This document shows positions 6,704-15,366 of a stretch of DNA of 64,000 bases, in pieces (the first letter of the stretch is position 1; each line of letters opens with the position of its first letter). The notes under the pieces were generated by a model. That model was not told the origin of the DNA. It ran no database searches and saw only the letters and a program-made list of their open reading frames with translations. Both the position numbers and the translations under genes were made by a program. The DNA is from Erythrobacter sp. QSSC1-22B (GTDB lineage Bacteria; Pseudomonadota; Alphaproteobacteria; Sphingomonadales; Sphingomonadaceae): NCBI RefSeq assembly GCF_001678665.1, contig NZ_LZRP01000004.1, positions 240,907 through 304,906 of the forward strand. Reading direction: 5' to 3'.

Positions 6704-9553
6704 ATGCCGATTTCCCTGACGCTCTTTATCCTTGCCGGCCTGCCCTTCGTCGCCGCCCTCCTGATCGCCGTGCTTGCCGACCGCGGCAAGGCGATCCATG
6801 CCGGCATCGCCGCCGGCGCCAGCGCCCTGGGCCTGGCGCTCGCGCTGTCGCTTGCAAATCAGGTTCTGGCTGGCGAAAGCGTCGCGGTGTCGGCCGCCTG
6901 GGTCCCCGCGCTGGGGCTCGACTTCTCGCTGATGATGGACCCGCTGGGCCTGATGTTCGCAGGGTTGATCCTCGGGATCGGCCTGCTGGTGATGATCTTT
7001 GCGCATTACTATCTGGCGCAGGGCGAGGCGACCGGACGCTTCTTCGCCTCGCTGATGCTGTTCCAGGGTTCGATGCTCGGGATCGTGCTTTCGGGCAATG
7101 TGCTGTTGCTGCTGGTGTTCTGGGAACTGACCAGCCTGTCCTCCTTCCTGCTGATCGGCTTCTGGCGCGACAAGCCCGAGGCCCGGCAGGGCGCGCGGAT
7201 GGCGCTGGCGATCACCGGCGGCGGCGGGCTGGTGCTGATCGCGGGCATGATCCTGCTGGGCGTGGTGGCCGGCTCCTTCGACCTGATGACCATCCTGCAA
7301 AGTGCGGATGTCGTTCAGGCATCGCCGCTCTACCCGGTGATCCTCGGGCTGATCCTGATCGGCTGCTTCACCAAATCGGCGCAGTTCCCGTTCCACTTCT
7401 GGCTCCCGCACGCGATGGCTGCCCCAACCCCGGTCAGCGCCTATCTGCACTCGGCGACGATGGTGAAGGCGGGCGTGTTCCTACTGGCTCGCCTCTGGCC
7501 GGTGCTGGCGGGGACCGAGCTCTACACCGTGGTCGTGACCAGCGTCGGACTGTTCACCATGCTGTTCGGTGCCTGGGTGGCGCTGTTCCGGCACGACCTC
7601 AAAGCCATCCTCGCCTATTCGACGATCAGCCAGCTCGGGCTGCTGGTGATGCTGCTGGGCTTCTCGCTCGAGGCCGCGGCGATCGCGGCGGTGCTGCACA
7701 TCCTCAACCATGCCGCGTTCAAGGCGGCGCTGTTCATGACCGCGGGGATCGTCGACCATGAAGCCGGGACCCGCGATATCCGCCACCTCGGCGCGCTCGC
7801 CAAGGTCATGCCGGTAACCGCGCTCGTCGGTACGGTGGCGGCGCTGGCGATGGCGGGGATCCCGCCGCTGGGTGGCTTCATCTCCAAGGAAATGATGCTC
7901 TACGAAGCGCTCAACATCTCGCTGTTCGGCCTGCCGTGGCTGGTTCCGGTGGTGGCGACGATCGCGGCGACGCTCTCGGTCGGCTATTCGCTGCGCTTCG
8001 CGGCGCATCTGTTCTTCGGCCAGCCGCGCGATGCCGAGGCGCATGCCCGCGCGCACGATCCTGGCACCGGAATGCTGGCGGCTCCGCTCATCCTGATGTC
8101 GATCGCCGTGCTGCTGGGCCTCGCGCCGATGTTGATCGCCGGAACGCTGGTGGCTTCGGTCGCCGGCGCGGTTATCGGTGCGCCCGCGCCCGAACTCGAC
8201 CTGTCGTTGTGGCACGGGTTCAATCTCGCGCTGGGGATGAGCGCGCTCGCCGTGCTGGTCGGCGCAGCTCTGCTGTGGCGCCATGCCGCGCTGCTGCGCA
8301 GCTACGCCGCCATGCGCCACGCCGATGCGAAGGCGCTGTTCGAACGCGCGCTGACCGCCACCGATCTGGCGGTGCGCAGGCTGGTCGTGGCAGTGCACGC
8401 CCCCTCGCTCCAGCGGATGGTCTTCGCGGTGTTCACGGTGATCGTGCTGCTGGTCGTCGAAGGCGCCAGCAACGGCAGTGGCGGGTTTACGGGTCCGCGC
8501 GAACTCCAGCAGGCGCCGCCCATCGCCGTCGTCGCCTGGCTGCTGCTGGTCGCGGCAACGCTCGCCGTGCTGGTGGAAGAGCGCCAGCGGTTTCGCGCGC
8601 TGATCTATATCAGCGTGATCGGAATCGTGATCGCGCTGGCCTTCGTCCGCTTCTCGGCGCCCGATCTCGCGCTGACGCAGATTTCGGTCGAGGTGGTGAC
8701 TATCCTGCTTCTCCTGCTAGCGCTCAACCTGCTGCCCAAACGACCGAAATTGCTCTCCAGCCCGAAACGGCGCTGGCGCGACGGAGTACTGTCGGTGCTT
8801 GGCGGGCTGGGAGTGGGCGGTGCGGCCTGGGCCATGCTCACGCGCAATCCCAACGATCCGATCTCCGCCTTCCATCTCGACAACAGTTACAGCGGCGGCG
8901 GTGGCACCAATGTCGTCAATGTCACGCTGGTGGATTTCCGCGCTTTCGACACGATGGGCGAGATCATCGTTCTCGGGATCGCCGGCCTCGTGATCTACGC
9001 GCTGCTCGACACAACCTCGCGCGGTGCCGCCGGGGCGCGGTTGCGCTCGTGGCAGGAGGACATGCCGCATTCGCCCGAGAGCCATCCGGTGATGTTCGTG
9101 ATGTCCACCCGCATCCTGCTGCCGCTGGTGCTGGTGGCGGGCATTTTCATCTTCCTGCGCGGCCACAACGAGCCCGGCGGCGGTTTTATCGCCGGGCTGG
9201 TGGTGGCGATCGCCTTCCTGCTGCAATATCTCGCCTCGGGCTTCGACTGGACCGATTCGCGCCGCCGGATCGGAGAACACATGCTGATCGGTTTCGGCGT
9301 CCTGATCGCGGTTTTCACGGGGCTCGGCTCGCTGCTCTTCGGGGCGAATTTCCTCTCCACTGCGTTCGACTATTTCACCCTGCCGCTGGTCGGCGAGTTA
9401 GAGCTCGCGACGGCAATGCTGTTCGACCTTGGCGTGTTTTCGGTAGTGCTGGGCGCGGTCATGCTGGCGCTGGCGCAACTCAGCCATATCGCGAAACGGG
9501 CTGCCCGCGCGCACGCCGCCCATGAAGCCGAGCTGGAGGACAAGGAATCGTGA
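6704..9553 (+). CDS. mrpA: Mrp Na+/H+ antiporter subunit A fused to B (MrpA/B)
   Basis: A 949-residue polytopic protein, the main proton-translocating subunit of the multisubunit monovalent cation/proton antiporter. The first 500 or so residues are a complex-I NuoL-like domain (SAQFPFHFWLPHAM, SAYLHSATMVKAG). The C-terminus (from about HPVMFVMSTRILLPLVLV) with GHNEPGGGFIAGLV is an MnhB-type domain, so A and B are fused as in PhaAB-type alphaproteobacterial systems. I chose the ATG at 6704 (MPISLTLFIL) because it starts at the first helix; an ATG at 6650 is possible. The stop overlaps subunit C by 4 bp. The operon exports Na+ and supports pH homeostasis, fitting a marine or saline host. Confidence 0.92.
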   Translation: MPISLTLFILAGLPFVAALLIAVLADRGKAIHAGIAAGASALGLALALSLANQVLAGESVAVSAAWVPALGLDFSLMMDPLGLMFAGLILGIGLLVMIFAHYYLAQGEATGRFFASLMLFQGSMLGIVLSGNVLLLLVFWELTSLSSFLLIGFWRDKPEARQGARMALAITGGGGLVLIAGMILLGVVAGSFDLMTILQSADVVQASPLYPVILGLILIGCFTKSAQFPFHFWLPHAMAAPTPVSAYLHSATMVKAGVFLLARLWPVLAGTELYTVVVTSVGLFTMLFGAWVALFRHDLKAILAYSTISQLGLLVMLLGFSLEAAAIAAVLHILNHAAFKAALFMTAGIVDHEAGTRDIRHLGALAKVMPVTALVGTVAALAMAGIPPLGGFISKEMMLYEALNISLFGLPWLVPVVATIAATLSVGYSLRFAAHLFFGQPRDAEAHARAHDPGTGMLAAPLILMSIAVLLGLAPMLIAGTLVASVAGAVIGAPAPELDLSLWHGFNLALGMSALAVLVGAALLWRHAALLRSYAAMRHADAKALFERALTATDLAVRRLVVAVHAPSLQRMVFAVFTVIVLLVVEGASNGSGGFTGPRELQQAPPIAVVAWLLLVAATLAVLVEERQRFRALIYISVIGIVIALAFVRFSAPDLALTQISVEVVTILLLLLALNLLPKRPKLLSSPKRRWRDGVLSVLGGLGVGGAAWAMLTRNPNDPISAFHLDNSYSGGGGTNVVNVTLVDFRAFDTMGEIIVLGIAGLVIYALLDTTSRGAAGARLRSWQEDMPHSPESHPVMFVMSTRILLPLVLVAGIFIFLRGHNEPGGGFIAGLVVAIAFLLQYLASGFDWTDSRRRIGEHMLIGFGVLIAVFTGLGSLLFGANFLSTAFDYFTLPLVGELELATAMLFDLGVFSVVLGAVMLALAQLSHIAKRAARAHAAHEAELEDKES

Positions 9554-9909
9554 TCACCCTCGAATTCCTTGTCGCCAGCGCCATCGGCGTATTGGTCGCT
9601 GGCGGAATCTATCTGAGCTTGCGCGGGCGGACGTTCCAGGTCGTGCTCGGGCTGACGCTGTTTTCCTACGCGGTGAACCTGTTCCTGTTCGCCTCGGGCC
9701 GGCTGGTCGTGAACCGGGCGCCGATCTGGTCGAAGACGGTGACCGAATACGCCGATCCGCTGCCGCAGGCGCTGGTTTTGACCGCGATCGTCATCACCTT
9801 CGGCATGACCGCGCTGGCGGTGATCCTGATGCTGCGCAGCTTCCTCGAAACCGGTAGCGATCAGGTCGATGGCGTGCCCTGCGATGATGCGGAGGACGAA
9901 CCCTCGTGA
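9550..9909 (+). CDS. mrpC: Mrp antiporter subunit C
   Basis: A 119-residue protein with three membrane helices, homologous to NuoK (MITLEFLVASAIGVLVAGGI, then GLTLFSYAVNLFLF and a third helix with the conserved VLTAIVITFGMTAL). It starts inside the stop of mrpA and overlaps mrpD by 4 bp, typical of tightly coupled translation of a membrane complex. It is a small essential subunit next to MrpD and MrpA in the antiporter complex. Length is normal for the family apart from an acidic C-terminal tail (DDAEDEPS). Confidence 0.92.
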   Translation: MITLEFLVASAIGVLVAGGIYLSLRGRTFQVVLGLTLFSYAVNLFLFASGRLVVNRAPIWSKTVTEYADPLPQALVLTAIVITFGMTALAVILMLRSFLETGSDQVDGVPCDDAEDEPS

Positions 9910-11423
9910 ATCTCGCCATGCATTTTGCCATCGCGCCAATCGTGATCCCCGCGCTGGCGGCACCCTTGGCGCTGCTGGTCATGCGGCGAAGACGCCGTCT
10001 CGGCATCACGATATCCTTCGTCTCGTGCTTAGCCATGCTGGCGGCAGCCATCGGCCTAATGATCCAGTCGCGCGACGGGATCGTCCGGACCTACGAGCTG
10101 GGCGGCTGGGAGGCCCCCTTCGGCATCGTGTTGGTGACCGATCGCCTCGCCGCCATCATGCTGGTGCTGGCGGCGGTGCTGGCGCTGCTAGCGCTGCTCC
10201 ACGCTGTGGTCACCAAAGCCGATCGCGACGGCTGGCATTTCCATCCGCTGCTGCAATTCCAGCTGCTCGGGCTCAACGGCGCGTTCCTGACTGGCGACCT
10301 GTTCAACCTGTTCGTGTTCTTCGAAGTGCTGCTGATCGCCTCCTATGGCCTGATGGTCCACGGACAGGGCTCGGCGCGGCTCAAGGCCGGGGTGCAATAT
10401 GTGGTGGTGAACATCATCGGCTCCTCGCTGTTCCTGATCGCGCTGGGGCTGCTCTATTCGCTGACCGGTACGCTCAACATGGCGCAGATGGGGCTGCGCA
10501 TCGCAGCGATCGGGCCCGACGATCAATGGCTGCTGCGCGTCGCAGCGCTGCTGCTGGTCAGCGTCTTCGCGCTCAAGGCAGCGCTGGTCCCGCTGCATCT
10601 CTGGCTGCCGCGCACCTATGCGGTCGCCACGCCCGCAGTCGCCGCGCTGTTCGCGATCATGACCAAGGTCGGGGTCTATTCGCTGATCCGGGTGGTGCCA
10701 CAGGTGCTGGGCGACGATGCGGGTTCGGCCGCATGGGCCCCGGCGCCGTATCTCCTGCCCGCCGCGATCCTCACCGCGGTGGTGGGCTTCGCCGGGGTGT
10801 TCGTCGCCCGTCGCCTGTCCGAACAGGCCGCCTACGCGATCATCGGATCGACCGGCACGCTGATGATCGCCGTGGCGGCCTGGCAGGTCGATACGCTGGG
10901 TGCGGCGCTCTATTATCTGATCCACTCGACGCTCGCCGGGGCTGCGCTGTTCCTGATCGCCGATGTCGTGGCGCGCCGCCGCGCCAGCTTCGCCGATACG
11001 ATCAGTTCGGGTCCGGCGTTCTGCCAGCGTCAGACGGTCGGGCTGCTGTTCCTCGCTGCGACGATTGCCACTGTCGGATTGCCGCCACTATCGGGCTTCA
11101 TCGGCAAGCTGCTGATCATGGAATCGGTCGCCGACACCGCCAGTTGGGGCTGGGCCTGGGGCGCGATCCTGTTGACTACGCTGGCGGGCGTGATCGGTTT
11201 CGCCCGCGCGGGCAGCGCGATCTTCTGGAAGGAAGGCCCGGTCTCGGATGGCGCCGAGCCTTCGCATCCGGCACGCTCCGACATGGCAGCCCCGGTCATC
11301 GCACTCATCCTGCTGGTTGCGCTGTCGGCGGGCGCTGGACCGGCCACCGGCTTTGCCAACTCCGCCGCCGCGCAGGTTCTCGACGCGTCGGCGACCGCAC
11401 GCGCCGTATTGGGAGACGGATGA
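9906..11423 (+). CDS. mrpD: Mrp antiporter subunit D
   Basis: A 505-residue NuoM/N-like proton-translocating subunit with about 14 membrane helices. Characteristic segments include LTGDLFNLFVFFEVLLIASYGL with the conserved Glu in helix 5, ALKAALVPLHLWLPRTYAVA and PPLSGFIGKLLIMES. Start and stop overlap or abut neighbours (GTG at 9906 within the mrpC stop; mrpE starts 2 bp after the stop). MrpD works with MrpA as one of the two antiporter-like channels. No damage is visible. Confidence 0.92.
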   Translation: MNLAMHFAIAPIVIPALAAPLALLVMRRRRRLGITISFVSCLAMLAAAIGLMIQSRDGIVRTYELGGWEAPFGIVLVTDRLAAIMLVLAAVLALLALLHAVVTKADRDGWHFHPLLQFQLLGLNGAFLTGDLFNLFVFFEVLLIASYGLMVHGQGSARLKAGVQYVVVNIIGSSLFLIALGLLYSLTGTLNMAQMGLRIAAIGPDDQWLLRVAALLLVSVFALKAALVPLHLWLPRTYAVATPAVAALFAIMTKVGVYSLIRVVPQVLGDDAGSAAWAPAPYLLPAAILTAVVGFAGVFVARRLSEQAAYAIIGSTGTLMIAVAAWQVDTLGAALYYLIHSTLAGAALFLIADVVARRRASFADTISSGPAFCQRQTVGLLFLAATIATVGLPPLSGFIGKLLIMESVADTASWGWAWGAILLTTLAGVIGFARAGSAIFWKEGPVSDGAEPSHPARSDMAAPVIALILLVALSAGAGPATGFANSAAAQVLDASATARAVLGDG

Positions 11424-11424
11424 G

Positions 11425-11910
11425 ATGCGCCGCGTGATCCCCCATCCCGGCCTTTCGGTGCTGCTCGCTCTGGTTTGGCTCCTGATGGCGAACAGCCTGT
11501 CCTTCGGCGCGCTGCTGATCGGCATTATCATCGGCGTGCTGCTCCCGCTCTTCACCGCGCCGTTCTGGCCGCGGCGACCCGATGTCCGCTTTCGCTACGG
11601 GATCCCCTACGTCCTGCTAGTGCTGTGGGACGTGGTAATCGCCAATTTCGAGGTTGCCGCGATCATCCTGTTCCGGCGTAACCGCGACCTGCACCCGCAA
11701 TGGCTGGTCATCCCGCTAGAGCTCGACACCCCCGAAGCGATTACGGTCTTCGCCGGCACGATCAGCCTCACCCCGGGAACGGTCTCGACCGATGTTTCCG
11801 CCTGCGGCAAATATCTGCTGGTCCATGCGCTCGATGCAGCCGATCCCGAGGCGGAGATCGCCCGGATCAAACAGCGCTACGAAGCGCGTCTGAAAAAGGT
11901 GTTCGCATGA
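11425..11910 (+). CDS. mrpE: Mrp antiporter subunit E
   Basis: A 161-residue protein with two or three N-terminal helices and a cytoplasmic C-terminal domain. Family landmarks are WLLMANSLSFGALLIG near the start, RYGIPYVLLVLWDVVIANFEVA and the ISLTPGTVSTDV segment. The start is the ATG one base after the mrpD stop. The C-terminus overlaps mrpF by 4 bp. MrpE stabilises the complex at the E-F-G face. Confidence 0.9.
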   Translation: MRRVIPHPGLSVLLALVWLLMANSLSFGALLIGIIIGVLLPLFTAPFWPRRPDVRFRYGIPYVLLVLWDVVIANFEVAAIILFRRNRDLHPQWLVIPLELDTPEAITVFAGTISLTPGTVSTDVSACGKYLLVHALDAADPEAEIARIKQRYEARLKKVFA

Positions 11911-12176
11911 TCGGCTATGCGGTGATGTTCGGCTTCGCCTGCCTCGTGCTGGCCTTCGCGCTAAATTTGTGGCGCCTGCTGCGCGGCCCCACCGTGGGCG
12001 ACCGTATCGTCGCGCTGGACACCATGGTCATCAACGCCATCGCGCTGATCGTCCTGACGGGCATCGCGACCAACAACGCCGTCTCCTTCGAGGCGGCGCT
12101 GCTGCTGGCGATGGTGGGCTTCATCGGGACCGTCGCCTATTGCAAGTTCCAGCTGCGCGGGGACATCATCGAATGA
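11907..12176 (+). CDS. mrpF: Mrp antiporter subunit F
   Basis: An 89-residue protein with three membrane helices. LRGPTVGDRIVALDTM after the first helix is the family signature, with the conserved Asp in helix 2 thought to matter for Na+ binding. The start overlaps the mrpE stop by 4 bp and the stop overlaps mrpG by 4 bp. Length is typical. Confidence 0.9.
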   Translation: MIGYAVMFGFACLVLAFALNLWRLLRGPTVGDRIVALDTMVINAIALIVLTGIATNNAVSFEAALLLAMVGFIGTVAYCKFQLRGDIIE

Positions 12177-12595
12177 TCCAGCCCGGTCTTCTCGCTGAAA
12201 TCCTGACCAGCCTGCTCATCGTGATCGGCGCCATCTTCGCGCTGGTCGGCAGTTGGGGCCTCGTCCGCCTGCCCACACTGATGGAGCGGCTGCACGGCCC
12301 CACCAAGGCGACGACGCTCGGCCTGGGAGGCATCCTGCTGGGTTCGGTCGCCTATTTCCAGCTCGCGCAGGGCGTCTGGTCGGCGCAGGAACTGCTGGTC
12401 TCGATCTTTCTGTTCATCACCGCCCCGATCTCGGCGAACATGATCGCCAAGGTCCACCTTCACGGTGTCCGGCTGAAAGATGCCGACGGCATCGAAGGCC
12501 CGGCTGGCCTACCGCCGAAATCCCCCGGCAAGGGCGACTGGGCGACCTACGAAGCCCCGCACCGCGACACTCCGGTGGCAACCTCGGAAGAGTAG
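12173..12595 (+). CDS. mrpG: Mrp antiporter subunit G
   Basis: A 140-residue protein with three helices, including GSWGLVRLPTLMERLHGPTK and the final VSIFLFITAPISANMIAKV, both family signatures. It has a hydrophilic C-terminal tail after about residue 105 (DADGIEGPAGLPPKSPGKGD) that is longer than in many homologues. It closes the mrp operon; no convincing hairpin terminator was found in the 214 bp before the next gene. Confidence 0.9.
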   Translation: MIQPGLLAEILTSLLIVIGAIFALVGSWGLVRLPTLMERLHGPTKATTLGLGGILLGSVAYFQLAQGVWSAQELLVSIFLFITAPISANMIAKVHLHGVRLKDADGIEGPAGLPPKSPGKGDWATYEAPHRDTPVATSEE

Positions 12596-12809
12596 CGCTG
12601 CGGTTCGCAATAATCCCCAAGCCGAAACCGATAGCAACGGCCTTGCTGTCTGGATACGCTGCCTTGATATCCGCCTTTCGCGCCATCCCGAGTATGACCT
12701 GATTTTTCAACTCCTGCGCTTTTTCGGCCATGAGCCGCAGCGCAAGCGGTCTTGGCAGCGCGTTGTCCGCAGTCGCCGAACGACAGGGATTTCATCATGA
12801 AGCGGAAAA

Positions 12810-13193
12810 TTAATGCTGCCTCAGGCGGGCCAGGGCATCCTCGACTGCAGTGACGACTTCCGCTTCGGAGAATGGCTTCGCCAGCCATCCTATCGGGCTC
12901 GCTTTCTCACTCGAGATGCGCGTCCCCGGATCGGAATGAGACGTGGCGAAAAGGCTCGGGATGCCCTTCGCACGCAATTTCAGGGCTGCATCTATTCCGC
13001 TCATCTGCCCAGCGAGCCGTATATCCATCAAAACCAGATCCGGCCGCAATGACACCCCTGCCTGCAAAGCTTCCTCACCGGTCGCGACCACTCCCACAAT
13101 GTCATGTCCCGCTTCGAGGAGTGTCTCTTCGATGGTCATCGCCACCAGAAACTCGTCTTCCACGATCAGAATTCGTGCTTTGACACCTGACAT
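12810..13193 (-). CDS. Single-domain response regulator
   Basis: A 127-residue receiver domain without an output domain. RILIVEDEF gives the acidic pocket, Asp57 in LVLMDIRL is the phosphoacceptor, the switch residue lies in FATSHSD and Lys106 is in WLAKPF. I chose the ATG at 13193 (MSGVKARIL) because the receiver fold begins there; the open frame extends upstream. It lies 100 bp downstream of the HisKA_2 kinase on the same strand and is the obvious partner. Receivers with this FATSxxD pattern often act as phosphate sinks or adaptor regulators with HWE/HisKA_2 kinases; the exact role is inference. Confidence 0.85.
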   Translation of the reverse strand: MSGVKARILIVEDEFLVAMTIEETLLEAGHDIVGVVATGEEALQAGVSLRPDLVLMDIRLAGQMSGIDAALKLRAKGIPSLFATSHSDPGTRISSEKASPIGWLAKPFSEAEVVTAVEDALARLRQH

Positions 13194-13293
13194 TGAACCG
13201 CGATCGGGGCTGAATTCACTCCCCGTGCCGGTGCCGGGTGGAATGGCCATCGCGTGGTGAATGATTTGGGTGAGGATCATACGCTGTATCTCA

Positions 13294-14322
13294 TTAGGGT
13301 ACATGGGGAGCTGGAAAGGTCGCTATGCAGCGACTTCCGCCGCCCCGTTCCACTTCAAGCGATCCGCCAAGCTGGCGAAGAAGGCCACGAACCAACCCAA
13401 TACCAGAAGCTCTCTTGTGCGAAACCTGTGGATCGAAACCAACTCCATTATCTTGGACGGCGAGCTGAATTTTGTCTTCGTGGCGAACGAAATCCACCCT
13501 TAGCCTCTGAGTACCCGAGGCTGGCTGACCGTGCTTCACCGCGTTCGTCAAAAGCTCATTGAGAATCAGACCGATCGGCACTGCCGACTGGATCGGCAGG
13601 TCGATCGGCTCGATGTTGACCTCTGTTTCCATCGGCTCCACCGAAAGCGCTCTAACAGCTTCGATCAGGGTCCTGACCATTGGCTGGGAGCCAATCGCCT
13701 CAAGATCGTCAGAGCGATACAATAGCTGCTGAACCGTCCTCACCGCTCCGAATTTCAGCGACGCATCCCTGAGCGCCGACTTGGCCTCCGGCGAGCTTGC
13801 CTCCCGTTCGGCGCCGCTGAGCAATGCCGAGAGCATCTGCATATTGTTTTTTACACGGTGCTCGAGCTCGCGGAGCAGAAGCTCACGCTCGCGCACCGAC
13901 TCTTCCAGCATCGCCTCCGAGCGCCTACGGTTTTTCAACTCTTCCCTGAGCTCGACGAGCGTTTCGGTGAGCGCGGCGAAGCGCGGGGCGCCCGAATCCA
14001 GCAGCCTGAGGAAAACAAGATTGTCGTCGCCGAAACGAACGGCATTTCCTTTGCACTGCAATTTCTGGATGTGGCCCTCTGTCCGCAGATTGGCGCTACC
14101 GATCAGGGGATCGCCCGACCCCAGACAGCGCTCGAGATAGCGACCGAAGTTGCCGGCATCATCCTCCACGAAATCGGACAGCGCGCGCTCCGCGACTTCC
14201 GCACCGAGAAGTCGCTTTAGCGCACGATTGGCGTGAACGATCGTACCGCTACGATCGATCAACATCGTTGGTTCGTGCAGCGCTTCCAGCAATCCGGCGA
14301 CTTGCGATCCGATCATGGCCAT
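13294..14322 (-). CDS. Soluble PAS-HisKA_2 sensor histidine kinase
   Basis: A 342-residue cytoplasmic kinase. An N-terminal PAS-like domain (about residues 5-115; EPTMLIDRSGTIVHANRA) and a short coiled coil lead to the HisKA_2 dimerisation segment RELEHRVKNNMQMLSALLS with His155 as phosphoacceptor. The ATPase domain has LNELLTNAVKHG (N box) and DNGVGFD. No membrane helix is present. The start ATG at 14322 shares its A with the stop of the upstream MetOD1 gene (TGATG), so translation is coupled. This family is common in alphaproteobacterial general stress and light or redox signalling. Confidence 0.88.
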   Translation of the reverse strand: MAMIGSQVAGLLEALHEPTMLIDRSGTIVHANRALKRLLGAEVAERALSDFVEDDAGNFGRYLERCLGSGDPLIGSANLRTEGHIQKLQCKGNAVRFGDDNLVFLRLLDSGAPRFAALTETLVELREELKNRRRSEAMLEESVRERELLLRELEHRVKNNMQMLSALLSGAEREASSPEAKSALRDASLKFGAVRTVQQLLYRSDDLEAIGSQPMVRTLIEAVRALSVEPMETEVNIEPIDLPIQSAVPIGLILNELLTNAVKHGQPASGTQRLRVDFVRHEDKIQLAVQDNGVGFDPQVSHKRASGIGLVRGLLRQLGGSLEVERGGGSRCIATFPAPHVP

Positions 14323-14846
14323 CAGCGCTGGAAATATTCGCGGGCAGAATCGGGTATCGATGCGGTCGGGCGCAGATAGACGACCACTCTGCAACCCGGG
14401 TCACCCTCAGCGATCGTTTCCTCCAGATCGACGGCCGCATAGCCCAGGTTCTGCCCCGCGATGTGGCCAAAGACATTGGACGTCATCATGCACAACGACG
14501 GACGATCGAGCACTTTGTCGCCAAAAGGGCATGCACGGTTACCGAGAACGAGCCTGTCTTCGGTCTCTTCGATGATGAAGAAATCACCTTGGATACGCCT
14601 CTTGAGGTCTACGAGCACCTCCGCCACCTGCTCACGCGATAGCCGATCGACCGCGAGGGCACCCTTGTAGGAAGCGTCGAGCTGTTCTCCGATCGCGGTT
14701 CCCACCACGCTGATATAGCCCGCAGCGTCGTCAATCCCGACGACCTCCTCGAGCGTTCCAGCCAGTTCGCGAATGAGGCTGCGGCTGAAACCGTCCCGCT
14801 CGAGAGGGATATCGACTTCAGCCGCTTTGGGGGACGCACCAGCCAA
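14322..14846 (-). CDS. Methanogen output domain 1 (MetOD1)-like sensor protein
   Basis: A 174-residue soluble protein from a TTG start, with GGGAG 8-9 bp upstream. Residues 20-170 match the general pattern of MetOD1: a helical N-terminus, [18 protein letters not shown], then [20 protein letters not shown] with two cysteines, and a final strand GCRVVVYL. MetOD1 domains accompany signalling proteins and may bind a ligand or cofactor through the Cys motif. Here the domain stands alone as the first gene of a coupled operon with a histidine kinase and a receiver, suggesting it is the input or a modulator. The family call rests on the CPFG and GCRVVVYL patterns. Confidence 0.7.
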   Translation of the reverse strand: MAGASPKAAEVDIPLERDGFSRSLIRELAGTLEEVVGIDDAAGYISVVGTAIGEQLDASYKGALAVDRLSREQVAEVLVDLKRRIQGDFFIIEETEDRLVLGNRACPFGDKVLDRPSLCMMTSNVFGHIAGQNLGYAAVDLEETIAEGDPGCRVVVYLRPTASIPDSAREYFQR

Positions 14847-15366
14847 TTTAAATTCTCCCTACCCGCCCACAGTGTCCTCCGACACCTACCGTCCGGTTAG
14901 CTTGTTGCCTAGCCGAACTGTTCGGTCAACTTTCCTCGAAATGCCAACCATTTCCGTGCGTTCGACCAACCACTCTGACCTGATCGGCCATCAGGTGCGC
15001 CCGCTCTTCGTTGGTTGTCGGGAGTTTTGCCCCAGTTGGGTGACTTTAAATCGTTCGTCGTTTGGATCAAAGCCCGGCAACGAAAAGCCCGGCAGCGACA
15101 GGATGTTCTGCACCCGCTGCGTCGGGGATACGCCCACGGCGGCAAAAGACTAAACTTAGCGAAATTTTATAGATTTATGTTAAGGACCATGTGTCCCGCA
15201 ACTCCGGAAATAAACGGCTGCAGCAGCGTCGCGGGGTTCAATGATACCCGGACGGCCTGAGCGGCGGATGGTTCGTCAAAGCTCGGGCCGGGCACGGGGT
15301 TGTCGCCAGTTCGAAGGTGGGCGTTCGAGCTGATGGGCCGGATTGATTCAAGAGGGGGTTGCATTC
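14847..15366. other. Intergenic region between divergent operons
   Basis: About 520 bp between the minus-strand MetOD1 operon and the plus-strand GAF-PAS-GGDEF-EAL gene. It holds the palindrome at 14913-14925 and an AT-rich patch near 15150-15185. Short open frames here lack ribosome-binding sites and family features. I see no RNA gene. Confidence 0.4.
14913..14929 (-). promoter_or_regulatory. Palindrome and -35-like box before the MetOD1 operon
   Basis: CCGAACTGTTCGG (14913-14925) is a perfect 6-1-6 inverted repeat. On the minus strand a TTGACC hexamer (14929-14924) overlaps its edge, about 80 bp upstream of the TTG start. The arrangement suggests an operator on a promoter for the MetOD1-kinase-receiver operon. 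No clear -10 box could be fixed, and the regulator is unknown. Confidence 0.4.

Noticed and set aside
7481..8398. Long minus-strand frame opposite mrpA
   Set aside because: His/Arg/Gln-rich low-complexity translation typical of antisense of membrane-protein genes; no start signal or family.
12417..12731. Minus-strand open frame after mrpG (starts MAEKAQELKNQVILG)
   Set aside because: The first 45 codons look protein-like, but the frame then runs antisense through mrpG to its stop and has no recognised family; at most a decayed fragment.
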